Assembly (NCBI GenBank): GCA_902800815.1
Contig: CADCGB010000007.1
Coordinates: forward strand, 1-64,000
Direction: 5' to 3'
Source: Fibrobacter succinogenes
GTDB lineage: Bacteria > Fibrobacterota > Fibrobacteria > Fibrobacterales > Fibrobacteraceae
DNA: 64,000 nt
Part shown: piece by piece, positions 22,574 to 30,997 of the stretch
How positions within the stretch are numbered: the stretch's first letter is position 1
How the letters are laid out: each line of letters opens with the position of its first letter
Position numbers and translations under genes: made by a program
Notes under the pieces: model-generated
Database searches by the model: none
What the model saw: only the letters and a program-made list of their open reading frames with translations
What the model was told of the DNA's origin: nothing

Positions 22574-25500
22574 ATGATACTCATAACAACGTATGCAAAA
22601 GAACTTGAAAAATTTCTGACAAAAAAACAGGATTCTGGAGAAATCCAAAAATTTAAAATATTTGTACGAATAGGTTTCCAATTAGATGTATATGTTTTTG
22701 CAGAAGATTGTGAATCCTTGCAGAATATTGAATCAGAGTTTTTGGATTGTATCTCTAAAACTAATTATGCTGTCAAGCAAAATAAACTCAGAATATACTT
22801 TAATATTTTACCTCTTTCTGAACTAGACGATTCATACTATTCTAAAATGGTTGACAGTTCAGAATCTATAGATTATGGTCCTCGCTATAGATTTGATTCT
22901 TTTTTAGGGAAAAAACAATATGAAATAGCAGATGCAAGCGAATTTCCTCCTGTAATAACGTTTTATAGCTATAAAGGAGGCGTGGGGCGTACGACTACAA
23001 TGATTTCTTACGCGTTGCATCTAGCTGCGGATAAAGGTAAGAAGGTCGCCATTGTTGATTGCGATCTCGAAGCTCCTGGATATTTGAATTTTTTCAATCT
23101 ATCAGAGCATCCCGAATTAAAAGATGGGAGAAAAAATGGTCTTGTAGAATTTTTGTGCGATATACAGTTTGCTGACAAATCAATTGATATAAATAATTAC
23201 ATCTTAAATATTGGAGTTGACAGAAAACTTAGTAAACAACATCCCGAATTAGAAAACATTTGGTTGGTACCGGCTGGCAATTTGAATGATGGAACTAATG
23301 ATGGTGTATTTAGCCAAAGTAGGCGCGACTATCTAGAAGGACTAGCTAAGTTGAATTTAGGAAATACAAAAAATGTTGTGCATGGATTTAATACCCTTTT
23401 TGAGCATTTAAAAAAACTAAATATTGATGTAATTTTGGTTGATTCTAGAACTGGATTTAATGATATATTCGGAAATGCAATTCTATATCTATCTACATGT
23501 GTTGTAGGACTATTTGGATATAGTCGACAAACAGAGCCCGGATTCATGAATCTTGTTAATATTCACTCGGCGCTTTTGAAGGCTGATGAAAATAAAAATG
23601 ATAAACATAATGGACAGAATTTCAAACTGATACTCGCATATTCCATTTTGCCAAACAATGAAAAGGACCGTATTCCACCGCAAATGAGTGATTTTATAAA
23701 TCGATCTTATGAGAATATATTTCCTGCTCAATTTTTTATTCATAGAAATCCTATCTTAGAAAGTATTGGTACTGGAGATACCGAAATTGATAATCAATTT
23801 ATAAAAATGAATACGTCCGAATTAGATAAAGATAAATTTGAAGACTATACAAAATTATTTGAAGGAATAGATGATTATTGTTTCTCAGAAAATCAAAATG
23901 ATTATGATGAAGGCGATTCTGAAAATCCATCTAAAAAAACCATTATTTCTGCAGAAGAAATCTCTGATCGTACTTCAAAAATAGATCTTAAAAATATAAT
24001 TCTTTATCATTTAAAAAATGAACTTGGACTTGCGAAAAAGCAATTAGGAACCGACAAGTTTGTAGAAAAAAATTTTCTTTACCGTGAATGCATGAAAAAA
24101 TTATTCAATAAGAACTATTTCATCATTGAGGGAATGAAGGGATCGGGAAAAACATACTTGTGCAAGGCGTTACAGAATAATAATATTTTAAATAAAATTA
24201 AAGAATGCGCTGATGACAAACAAGACTTTCAATATACAAGTATTTGTGTTCTAGACGAAAATGATAAAATCATTCTGAACGATCTATTGCATAATGCGCT
24301 AAATAAATACACCCCCAATAATATTCCCAACTATGAACACTATTTTAATCATTTTTGGCAAATTTTTAGTTGGAATAAATTACTATACGATGACGGAAAT
24401 AAGGATCTAGCTGAAATTCGTCATAAAGTTATAGCTAATAGTAAGCTCTCAATCATTGGAATCAAGCCTTTTGGCGGAACTGTTAATAAAAACAAATATA
24501 TCCATTACTTAAACGATATCATTAAGAAAGATGTACTTTATTATATTGATGAAGATATAAAGAACCTTAATAAGGAACTCAAACGGCATAAAGAGAAGAT
24601 CATTTTGCTTTATAATCAAATTGATTCAAATGTTCCTTATGGGGAAAGTGTTGTAAATTACCTTATTCAGTCTTATCCAGTGAAAAATTTGCGATATAGT
24701 AATATTCTGCCAAAATTTTTTATTAGTACTGGTTTACTTTCTCAAGCGAAAGGTAAAGACTGCAATCGTTTTTCTAGCAACATTATTAATATCGAATGGA
24801 GTATTGAAGAAACGTTCGGATTCTTATTTAAAATCATTTTTTCAGATGAATGTGCGAGCAAGGCATTTCGAAGTATGGCGATAAAACAAGGAATAGACGT
24901 TTACAAAATAGATACTTTAAGGAACGATTTCTTAATTCCCCAAAGACAACTAAAATGCCTCTCTAGAGCATCGTTGGAACAACTAGTTCAAGTATTTTTT
25001 GGAAAATACGTCAACCAATTAGGAAAACCGTGGGATTATTTTAAGAAAACATTGTCTAACGCAAATAATACTTCTGTCAATTTATCTTACTTCATAAATA
25101 TACTCAGAGATAATGCTATTAATCAAGCTCTAAAATCAGAACGCTTCATAAAAGAAATCATCTCGCCGTCTATATATACTTCAAATGAAATCTTAAAAAA
25201 AGCGGTACAGGTCTATTTTAATGATTTGACAATAAATAAATCAAATAAGATTTTATTTAAATTTGAGGATTTGGTCCATCATTCCCCATTAGTTTTCCGT
25301 TACAAGTCAATGGATGGTATTCTATTTAATCTTTTAATAGAAGAAACTCTTGAAAAAAACAAAGAATCACTTTCATCATCTTTAGTGTACTTAACATCAT
25401 TTGAAAGATTAAAAAGACTTATTATTGATTATGGAATAATTGCGGAAAAATTTACCAATAAGGGATTATTTTATGTATTTGCTCCGATTTATTGGGAATT

Positions 25501-25675
25501 ATGGCGTTTACAGAATGGTCCGCTTGATGGCGGAATTCGCTTCTTTGATTGGAAGATATATGCCGAATTATTAAAAAAATCCATTGCGCGTAGTAAACGA
25601 TTGGGACGAAAATGTGAAAAAGAATCTCAGGAACTTGCAAAATTACGTAAGATAAAGTATCTTAACATTCCCTAA
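22574..25675 (+). CDS. KGGVGR-type ATPase with second P-loop, module copy 2
   Basis: The protein (1033 aa) has YKGGVGRTTT (Lys134) and DCDLEAPGYLNFF, then a second P-loop GMKGSGKTY (Lys526) and a Walker B-like IILLYNQID. It matches the copy 1 ATPase over most of its length, including DYGPRYRFDSF before the first ATPase and FRYKSMDG near the end. It ends in a short basic tail, not the Gly/Ala-rich hydrophobic tail of copy 1. CAGGAGAT precedes the ATG. The ParA-like half may switch the complex on nucleotide binding, and the second half may be STAND-like; both are inference. Strongly AT-rich. Confidence 0.78.
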   Translation: MILITTYAKELEKFLTKKQDSGEIQKFKIFVRIGFQLDVYVFAEDCESLQNIESEFLDCISKTNYAVKQNKLRIYFNILPLSELDDSYYSKMVDSSESIDYGPRYRFDSFLGKKQYEIADASEFPPVITFYSYKGGVGRTTTMISYALHLAADKGKKVAIVDCDLEAPGYLNFFNLSEHPELKDGRKNGLVEFLCDIQFADKSIDINNYILNIGVDRKLSKQHPELENIWLVPAGNLNDGTNDGVFSQSRRDYLEGLAKLNLGNTKNVVHGFNTLFEHLKKLNIDVILVDSRTGFNDIFGNAILYLSTCVVGLFGYSRQTEPGFMNLVNIHSALLKADENKNDKHNGQNFKLILAYSILPNNEKDRIPPQMSDFINRSYENIFPAQFFIHRNPILESIGTGDTEIDNQFIKMNTSELDKDKFEDYTKLFEGIDDYCFSENQNDYDEGDSENPSKKTIISAEEISDRTSKIDLKNIILYHLKNELGLAKKQLGTDKFVEKNFLYRECMKKLFNKNYFIIEGMKGSGKTYLCKALQNNNILNKIKECADDKQDFQYTSICVLDENDKIILNDLLHNALNKYTPNNIPNYEHYFNHFWQIFSWNKLLYDDGNKDLAEIRHKVIANSKLSIIGIKPFGGTVNKNKYIHYLNDIIKKDVLYYIDEDIKNLNKELKRHKEKIILLYNQIDSNVPYGESVVNYLIQSYPVKNLRYSNILPKFFISTGLLSQAKGKDCNRFSSNIINIEWSIEETFGFLFKIIFSDECASKAFRSMAIKQGIDVYKIDTLRNDFLIPQRQLKCLSRASLEQLVQVFFGKYVNQLGKPWDYFKKTLSNANNTSVNLSYFINILRDNAINQALKSERFIKEIISPSIYTSNEILKKAVQVYFNDLTINKSNKILFKFEDLVHHSPLVFRYKSMDGILFNLLIEETLEKNKESLSSSLVYLTSFERLKRLIIDYGIIAEKFTNKGLFYVFAPIYWELWRLQNGPLDGGIRFFDWKIYAELLKKSIARSKRLGRKCEKESQELAKLRKIKYLNIP

Positions 25676-25807
25676 ATCAAGAACAACAATAAATTTCCTC
25701 CTAGTTTACGTTCAATTACAGACAAAGTTGCTCACCCTATATGACGGCGATTTCGCGCTACTTTTTTTGGACTTTTCCTTGCGAACGGAGTCCTATGAAC
25801 AAAAGCA
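25676..25807. other. Right edge of the island, no gene seen
   Basis: Between the module copy 2 stop and the next gene there is no tRNA, integrase or direct repeat that I can recognise. Base composition returns to the higher-GC level of the flank from about 25.85 kb. Confidence 0.5.
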
Positions 25808-25827
25808 CCCCTAGTATTAACTAGGGG
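25808..25827 (-). terminator. Terminator of the BatD-like gene
   Basis: CCCCTAGT and ACTAGGGG form a perfect 8-bp stem with a 4-nt loop; on the minus strand a short TGCTTTTG follows. Confidence 0.65.
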
Positions 25828-25853
25828 CGGAATCAAACGCTTTCCGGATTGCC

Positions 25854-26834
25854 TTACTTACGCTGAGCGCGAACAGCGTCTACAGCGGCTTTGACTGCCT
25901 CTTTCTTGGCCTGTTCTTCTTCCGGAGTAGGCTTGGTATCCTCGAGCAGGCGGTCGGCCCATTCGTCCCAGAAGCGGCAACGTTCGCCCTCGAGCTTCAT
26001 CTTCGCAAACTTCACCGGCTCGGTCTCGACGGCGAGCGTCACGACCGATTCCTTGTAGGCCTGCGGAAGGCCCGCCACATGCGACATACGCTGCTTGAGT
26101 TCGGCGACGGTCGCATCCAGGATATCCACGTCGAAACGGCGTTCGATGTAGCGGCGGGCAATGAACCCGAGCGCCATGAAGTAGTCGCCCTGGTTGCCTT
26201 CAGCAAGGTAGTTCTTGGCGCGCAATTCCTTGAGCGCAAGCACGGCTTCCTCGTACGGCGGGAGGCGTGGGGCCTCGCCCTTCTTCGCAAACTTCTTGTG
26301 CAGGAACCACCCGAGGAACACGAGCAGCACCACACCTAGTACAATCAGCACCACGTAGAACCACTGCGGGAGGCGCGGGTCATCGAGCGGGTCTTCCGCT
26401 TCCAGGATGTCCGTTTCCTCGCCCGTAGTGCGGGTAGAGACCTTCACGGCCACCGGGTCGGTATTCACCTTCACGGTATCGCTACCCACCACGGCATTCA
26501 CCTGCTGCGGCGCAATCAGAAAGTCGCCGCTCACGAAGGTGTTGAGTGTTGCATACCACACAAACTTCGCGGTGCCCTTTGGCATGCCCTCGGTCACCTT
26601 CTCGTTCTTCATCTCCTTGACCTCGAAACTCCCGAGGTTGCCGACAAAACTCGGCAGGTCTACGATGGCGTTCTCCGGAGCGGTCACCTGGATTTCGTAA
26701 TTGAACATGTCGCCCACGAACACCTGGGCGTTATCCACATTCGCCTTGACCGAAACATCAAAGGCAAACGAAGGGATAGCACAGAATGCAAGTATTGCAA
26801 AAACGGTTACGAAAGAACGATAAAGTCGCGACAT
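25854..26834 (-). CDS. BatD-like membrane protein
   Basis: The protein (326 aa) has a signal peptide ending SFA-FDV, a periplasmic beta-rich domain like the repeat of BatD/oxygen-tolerance proteins (VFVGDMFNYEIQVTAPENA), one membrane helix (about 180-205) and a cytoplasmic helical domain ending in charged repeats. BatD proteins usually sit with vWA BatA/BatB and a MoxR ATPase; none is adjacent. The ATG at 26834 is chosen because AGAGG and the signal peptide begin there. Function in envelope stress is inferred from the family. Confidence 0.65.
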   Translation of the reverse strand: MSRLYRSFVTVFAILAFCAIPSFAFDVSVKANVDNAQVFVGDMFNYEIQVTAPENAIVDLPSFVGNLGSFEVKEMKNEKVTEGMPKGTAKFVWYATLNTFVSGDFLIAPQQVNAVVGSDTVKVNTDPVAVKVSTRTTGEETDILEAEDPLDDPRLPQWFYVVLIVLGVVLLVFLGWFLHKKFAKKGEAPRLPPYEEAVLALKELRAKNYLAEGNQGDYFMALGFIARRYIERRFDVDILDATVAELKQRMSHVAGLPQAYKESVVTLAVETEPVKFAKMKLEGERCRFWDEWADRLLEDTKPTPEEEQAKKEAVKAAVDAVRAQRK

Positions 26835-26954
26835 AAAAACCTCTGTGCCGAAGAATATACAAATTTTGCCCGAAAAAAAGTAATTGAACCATGCCGGCAA
26901 CCGCCACGTCCTTTGGCCCCCGAATGGCACCGGTAGCACTTTTACCGACTTTTC

Positions 26955-26968
26955 TATATTGTAACCTT
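26955..26968 (+). promoter_or_regulatory. -10 box close to the barrel protein start
   Basis: TATATT (26955-26960) is 8 nt before the ATG at 26969; no Shine-Dalgarno is present. Confidence 0.4.
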
Positions 26969-28036
26969 ATGTTACGCCGTTCCATTTGCAAGTTGATTCC
27001 CGCACTGGCGCTAGCCTGCGCCGTACTTGCAAATGCAGGTGAAAGCGAACCCGCCGCGGACACCACCGCACACGCTGCCGCAGGTGCGAAAAACTCCGCG
27101 ACCTCCCCTGCCGCGGATACCGCGAAAACCGATAGCGCAAAGGCGGACTCGGTACCCGAAACCATAACGCAGGAACACATCTTCAACATCGTGGGGCTCG
27201 TGCTCCCCCACAACTCGCTGCGCAATTCCAAGACACTTCACAACTGGCCGTTCTTCGCCCTGGCCGCACCCGGCTGGGTATCGACCATCAGGTTCAGGAA
27301 GGACCTAAACAAGGTACTTGCCCTCAAGGGGTTCACCACATACGACCTCGGGTTCAACGGGATCGGCCTTAGGCTGGATGCCTCGATAGAACTCATACAC
27401 CTGCTGGAACTTGGCGTGCAGGCGAATACGGGAACCGCCCTCAACTACGGCGAGACGGCGACATTCATGGGCGTGTACGAGCCCGAAAGGCGTGACTACC
27501 GCCAGGACATATTCTTCACGGAATTCGCCTACGGAATCAGATACCACGCAGCGCTCACCATACCGCTGCTCGCGTTCCTGCCCAAGAGCAAATGGACAAA
27601 GATTATCATCAAGGGGACTGCAGACTATACCTACTCAGGCTACACCGGTGCCGAGGATGGCGAGGTGTGGAAGGCGGGCAGCGAGAACCTAGTCAACGGA
27701 TTCAAGTACAAGTGCGGCGGCACGTTAATTTATATACTCCCCTTCAAGCGCGTGAACATGGCGATGCTCGCATTTAGCGTGAGCGGGTTCAAGCACGCCT
27801 ACGACTTTGACGATGCCTACAGGGACTACAATCCCGGATTCAAGACGGTAAACATCACCCCGATGGCATCCATCAAGATCAACGACAACTGGAACGGCAT
27901 GCTGATGGCGATAGTATCGCGCGACCGCGTGTTCGAAAACAGGAGGTACCCGACTACCGAGGAACTATTGCAGAAGCAAGTCGGCAGCGAGTGGGACCTG
28001 CGTTCCGTAATGTTTATCGCAAGCAGGAAGTTCTAA
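26969..28036 (+). CDS. Predicted outer-membrane beta-barrel protein
   Basis: The protein (355 aa) begins with a signal peptide (MLRRSICKLIPALALACA) and an Ala/Asp/Thr-rich linker. The rest has alternating hydrophobic strands rich in Tyr, Phe and Gly, and it ends in Phe (ASRKF), as outer-membrane barrels do. I recognise no specific family. It lies 18 nt before a symporter gene that has its own -10 box. Confidence 0.65.
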   Translation: MLRRSICKLIPALALACAVLANAGESEPAADTTAHAAAGAKNSATSPAADTAKTDSAKADSVPETITQEHIFNIVGLVLPHNSLRNSKTLHNWPFFALAAPGWVSTIRFRKDLNKVLALKGFTTYDLGFNGIGLRLDASIELIHLLELGVQANTGTALNYGETATFMGVYEPERRDYRQDIFFTEFAYGIRYHAALTIPLLAFLPKSKWTKIIIKGTADYTYSGYTGAEDGEVWKAGSENLVNGFKYKCGGTLIYILPFKRVNMAMLAFSVSGFKHAYDFDDAYRDYNPGFKTVNITPMASIKINDNWNGMLMAIVSRDRVFENRRYPTTEELLQKQVGSEWDLRSVMFIASRKF

Positions 28037-28054
28037 AAACTATCTTTGTGCGCG

Positions 28055-29497
28055 ATGAATATCGTACTCGGCATATATCTTGTTGTTCTCGTGGCTATCG
28101 CAATACGCAGCGCGCGTAAGGTCAAGGACGTTCCCGACTTTTTTGTAGCGCGGAAGGGCGCTTCGGCGCGTATGGTGGCGGGGAGCCTGGTCGCGACCAT
28201 CCTCGGCGGGTCGGCCGTAATCGGCGCGATTGATTCCGGTGCGAAACTCGGCGGGGCCGCTAGCTGGTTCATGCTCGTGGGAGCGCTCGGGCTCCTGGCA
28301 CTCATCCCCTTTGCGGCGCGCGCATATAAGCACGGGAAATACGCACTCCCCGACATGGTAGAGAATTTATATGGAAAGGGCCCGCGCCTTGTCGCGACGA
28401 TCGTAATCCCTATCGCCTGGACAGGCATAGTCGCGGCACAGATCATTGCGGCGGCAAAACTCCTGATGACATTCACCCCGATGGAATACACCACGGCCGC
28501 CGTCGTAGCGGCGGCGGTGTTTACGGGCTATACGCTCGCGGGCGGCCAGCTTTCCATTCTGCGCACGGACTTCCTGCAGGCATGCCTCATCATCGCAGGC
28601 CTGCTGCTCATCGCAGGTTTCGCGCTGTTTAACGGCGCGGGCGATGTCGCGAGCGCGACTAGTAACGCGACAAACAGTGCGGCAGGCATCGCGGGCATAT
28701 TGCAGGGCGCACCCGCCTTCCCGTTCAACGCGAACTTCACGCCGCTCGACCTGTTCCTGCTTATCCTTACCTACGGCACCACCTACACGGCAGGGCCCGA
28801 CATCTTCAGCCGTGTGTTCTGCGCGAAGGATACCGCAACCGCAAAGAAGGGAATCGCGATGGCGGCGGCAACCCTCATTCCCGTCGCCTTCATCATCGGG
28901 TTCCTCGCGGTATTCGGCACGAGCCTCGGTGAAGTGCAGGGGGCGCGCATCACATCGATTGCAGGTAGCGTTCTGCCCGCACCGCTTATCCCGCTGGTAG
29001 CGCTCGCGCTCCTGAGCGTCGTGCTCTCCAGCGCCGACACCACGCTCCTCAGCAGTTCCGTCATCCTGTGCGGGCTGTTACGCATCGGCGCAGACTCGAA
29101 GGGGGCTCGCGACCCGCAAAACGCAACGGCACGTGACCCGCAAAACAACGGCAGGCCGCTCCTCAAGGCGCGCATCGTAATCCTCATCAACGGCATCGTG
29201 GCACTCCTGCTCGCACTCGTGTTTACCGACATCATCGGCACGCTCCTGCTCGCGCTCGCCGTATACGCGGGTGCCTTCACCGTCCCCATCCTGTGGGGCC
29301 TCGCGGGGTTGCGTTCCAGGCCAGCAAGCGTCGCCGCGGGTATAATACTCGGCGGTGCACTCGCCCTCGCAGGCAAGCTCTGCCCGCCCCTTCCGGGAGC
29401 TATCGGGAGCCATACCGGCGACGTCCTCACGATTGCAGCCTTCATCGTGAACGGGATTTGCCTTGCCGCCGGCCGTTTAGGGCGCAAAAGCGCGTAG
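28055..29497 (+). CDS. Sodium/solute symporter (SSS family)
   Basis: The protein (480 aa) is almost wholly membrane-embedded, with about 12-13 hydrophobic helices. Segments such as VPDFFVARKGASARMVAGSL and ATILGGSAVIGAIDSG near the start, and TGYTLAGGQLSILRTDFLQ, fit the SSS fold. SSS proteins import solutes such as sugars, proline or pantothenate with sodium; the substrate cannot be told. The ATG at 28055 lies 8 nt after TATCTT; an in-frame TTG at 28046 is the alternative. Confidence 0.85.
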   Translation: MNIVLGIYLVVLVAIAIRSARKVKDVPDFFVARKGASARMVAGSLVATILGGSAVIGAIDSGAKLGGAASWFMLVGALGLLALIPFAARAYKHGKYALPDMVENLYGKGPRLVATIVIPIAWTGIVAAQIIAAAKLLMTFTPMEYTTAAVVAAAVFTGYTLAGGQLSILRTDFLQACLIIAGLLLIAGFALFNGAGDVASATSNATNSAAGIAGILQGAPAFPFNANFTPLDLFLLILTYGTTYTAGPDIFSRVFCAKDTATAKKGIAMAAATLIPVAFIIGFLAVFGTSLGEVQGARITSIAGSVLPAPLIPLVALALLSVVLSSADTTLLSSSVILCGLLRIGADSKGARDPQNATARDPQNNGRPLLKARIVILINGIVALLLALVFTDIIGTLLLALAVYAGAFTVPILWGLAGLRSRPASVAAGIILGGALALAGKLCPPLPGAIGSHTGDVLTIAAFIVNGICLAAGRLGRKSA

Positions 29498-29549
29498 TCT
29501 GCAGGCACATCAGGCCGACAGGCTCCCGTAATATCATATCTTTTAAAGC

Positions 29550-30377
29550 ATGGGTGCAAACTTTTCCGGACATAACGTTCATCGCCTGCTCGTAGGCACT
29601 ATCGCCATCGCGCTCGCAGGCCTGCTCACTTCGTGCTCCTCCACCAAGATGGAATACGCGAAGGAAGTCGAGATGGACGCCTACCCCGGGCCAAATGTCC
29701 AGGGCATCAACCGCTACCTCAAGGAAAATACCGTGGGCTCGCGCTTGCATGGCGGTTTCATCGTGAGCAAGCTCGAGCATCTCGGGGTCGATGGCGTAGA
29801 AAACAAGGACGAGTGGGATTCCGTCGACGTGGATTCGAAATACAGGATTACCTATCTGCCCGTCTACGGCTCCATCGACAAGTTCGCGAAGGGCGAACTG
29901 TTCATGATGAACATCGGGTTCGGCATCTACCACGGCATATATGCCTCCACCTCGGTCGGTATCAACACCAGGCACTTCGAGCTCGGGCTTTCCACGTTCC
30001 AGCGCTTCACCTACCAGATTATCAACTACCTCGGCTATGAAAGGGACGACGAGGGCAACCTCAACAAGCTCGAGAACTTCGACAACGAGAACAGGCTCGT
30101 GTTCCAGTACGGCGCAGGCGCCTACGCAAGCCTATTCCTTGGCCCCGTGACGCTTTCGTACAACGGCAACATCTACAGGCCGAACAAGTCCGTCATTATC
30201 GACAAGCCGATTCCGCAATTCAAGTTCGCAACCCCGTACCTGTTCACGAACAACTTCCTCGTTTCGTACTGGTACAACCCCACCACGGAATTCCAGGTAG
30301 GCCTAACAAACATCCTGCTTGACTTCAATGGCGGGCACTGGTCGATCACCGGCGCCATCTCGCTCTGGTCGTTCTAA
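29550..30377 (+). CDS. Lipoprotein with predicted barrel-like domain
   Basis: The protein (275 aa) has a lipoprotein signal ending LLTSC-SS, a polar stretch, then beta-strand-like segments rich in aromatic residues and a final ISLWSF. It is likely attached to or inserted in the outer membrane. Family unknown. TATCTT lies 7 nt before the ATG, without a ribosome site. Confidence 0.6.
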   Translation: MGANFSGHNVHRLLVGTIAIALAGLLTSCSSTKMEYAKEVEMDAYPGPNVQGINRYLKENTVGSRLHGGFIVSKLEHLGVDGVENKDEWDSVDVDSKYRITYLPVYGSIDKFAKGELFMMNIGFGIYHGIYASTSVGINTRHFELGLSTFQRFTYQIINYLGYERDDEGNLNKLENFDNENRLVFQYGAGAYASLFLGPVTLSYNGNIYRPNKSVIIDKPIPQFKFATPYLFTNNFLVSYWYNPTTEFQVGLTNILLDFNGGHWSITGAISLWSF

Positions 30378-30385
30378 CCGTATAA

Positions 30386-30405
30386 ATCCTCGCCTTCGCG
30401 AGGAT
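30386..30405. terminator. Bidirectional terminator between convergent genes
   Basis: ATCCTCGC and GCGAGGAT form a perfect 8-bp stem with loop CTTC between the stops at 30377 and 30415. Confidence 0.65.
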
Positions 30406-30414
30406 GACCCATTC

Positions 30415-30987
30415 TTACTTAGTTGCCGGATTTACAATCGGCTTATTCAGTATCCGCTTGCTGCGCAGGGCAACTGTCGGATGCTCGCGGTAGATAAGCG
30501 AGAATAGCGCCGTATGCGGAATCTCGCAGCGGGCAAGTTCCTGCATGGCGAGTTTCGCGACCTTCTTGTCGGTCTTTTCCAGCGCATAGCGGTCGCATTC
30601 GTATTCCTGGTTCCAGCAGTAGAAATGGAAGAACGTGCGGAAGGGGATTGCCACAAAGTGCAGCCACAGCACCGCCTCCACGAATGACTGCTCCCAGCGC
30701 ACCATCAGCGCGGCCATGAGCCATATGGCACAGAGCGCGAAGGCCACCTTCACTAGGTTACGCAATATGCCGTGATGCATCTTCGAGTGCGCCTGCTCGT
30801 GCATCTCCACGAACTTCGATACCTTGGGCTCCTCGCGCATCTCGGGTAGCGGCGCCAGGTCGTTTATCAGCGGTAAAAGGCGCATTACGGTAAAACCGCC
30901 GAAGCGGCACTGCACCGCACGGCATTCGCGCACCTCAAGAATCACGCGAATCACGAATTCACAACAAAGTAATATCGCCAGTAGCAT
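30415..30987 (-). CDS. Small M48-like zinc metallopeptidase
   Basis: The protein (190 aa) has an N-terminal hydrophobic segment, HEQAH (an HEXXH zinc motif, about residues 63-67), a second membrane stretch (about 80-115) and EYECDRYA, which can supply the third zinc ligand. It is shorter than typical HtpX. The gene starts 10 nt after the stop of the beta-helix gene, so the two form an operon. Confidence 0.7.
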   Translation of the reverse strand: MLLAILLCCEFVIRVILEVRECRAVQCRFGGFTVMRLLPLINDLAPLPEMREEPKVSKFVEMHEQAHSKMHHGILRNLVKVAFALCAIWLMAALMVRWEQSFVEAVLWLHFVAIPFRTFFHFYCWNQEYECDRYALEKTDKKVAKLAMQELARCEIPHTALFSLIYREHPTVALRSKRILNKPIVNPATK

Positions 30988-30997
30988 CTATAAACTT

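Noticed and set aside
10252..25853. Integrase, tRNA or att repeats marking island ends
   Set aside because: None could be found by eye at either edge; the island call rests on composition and content only.
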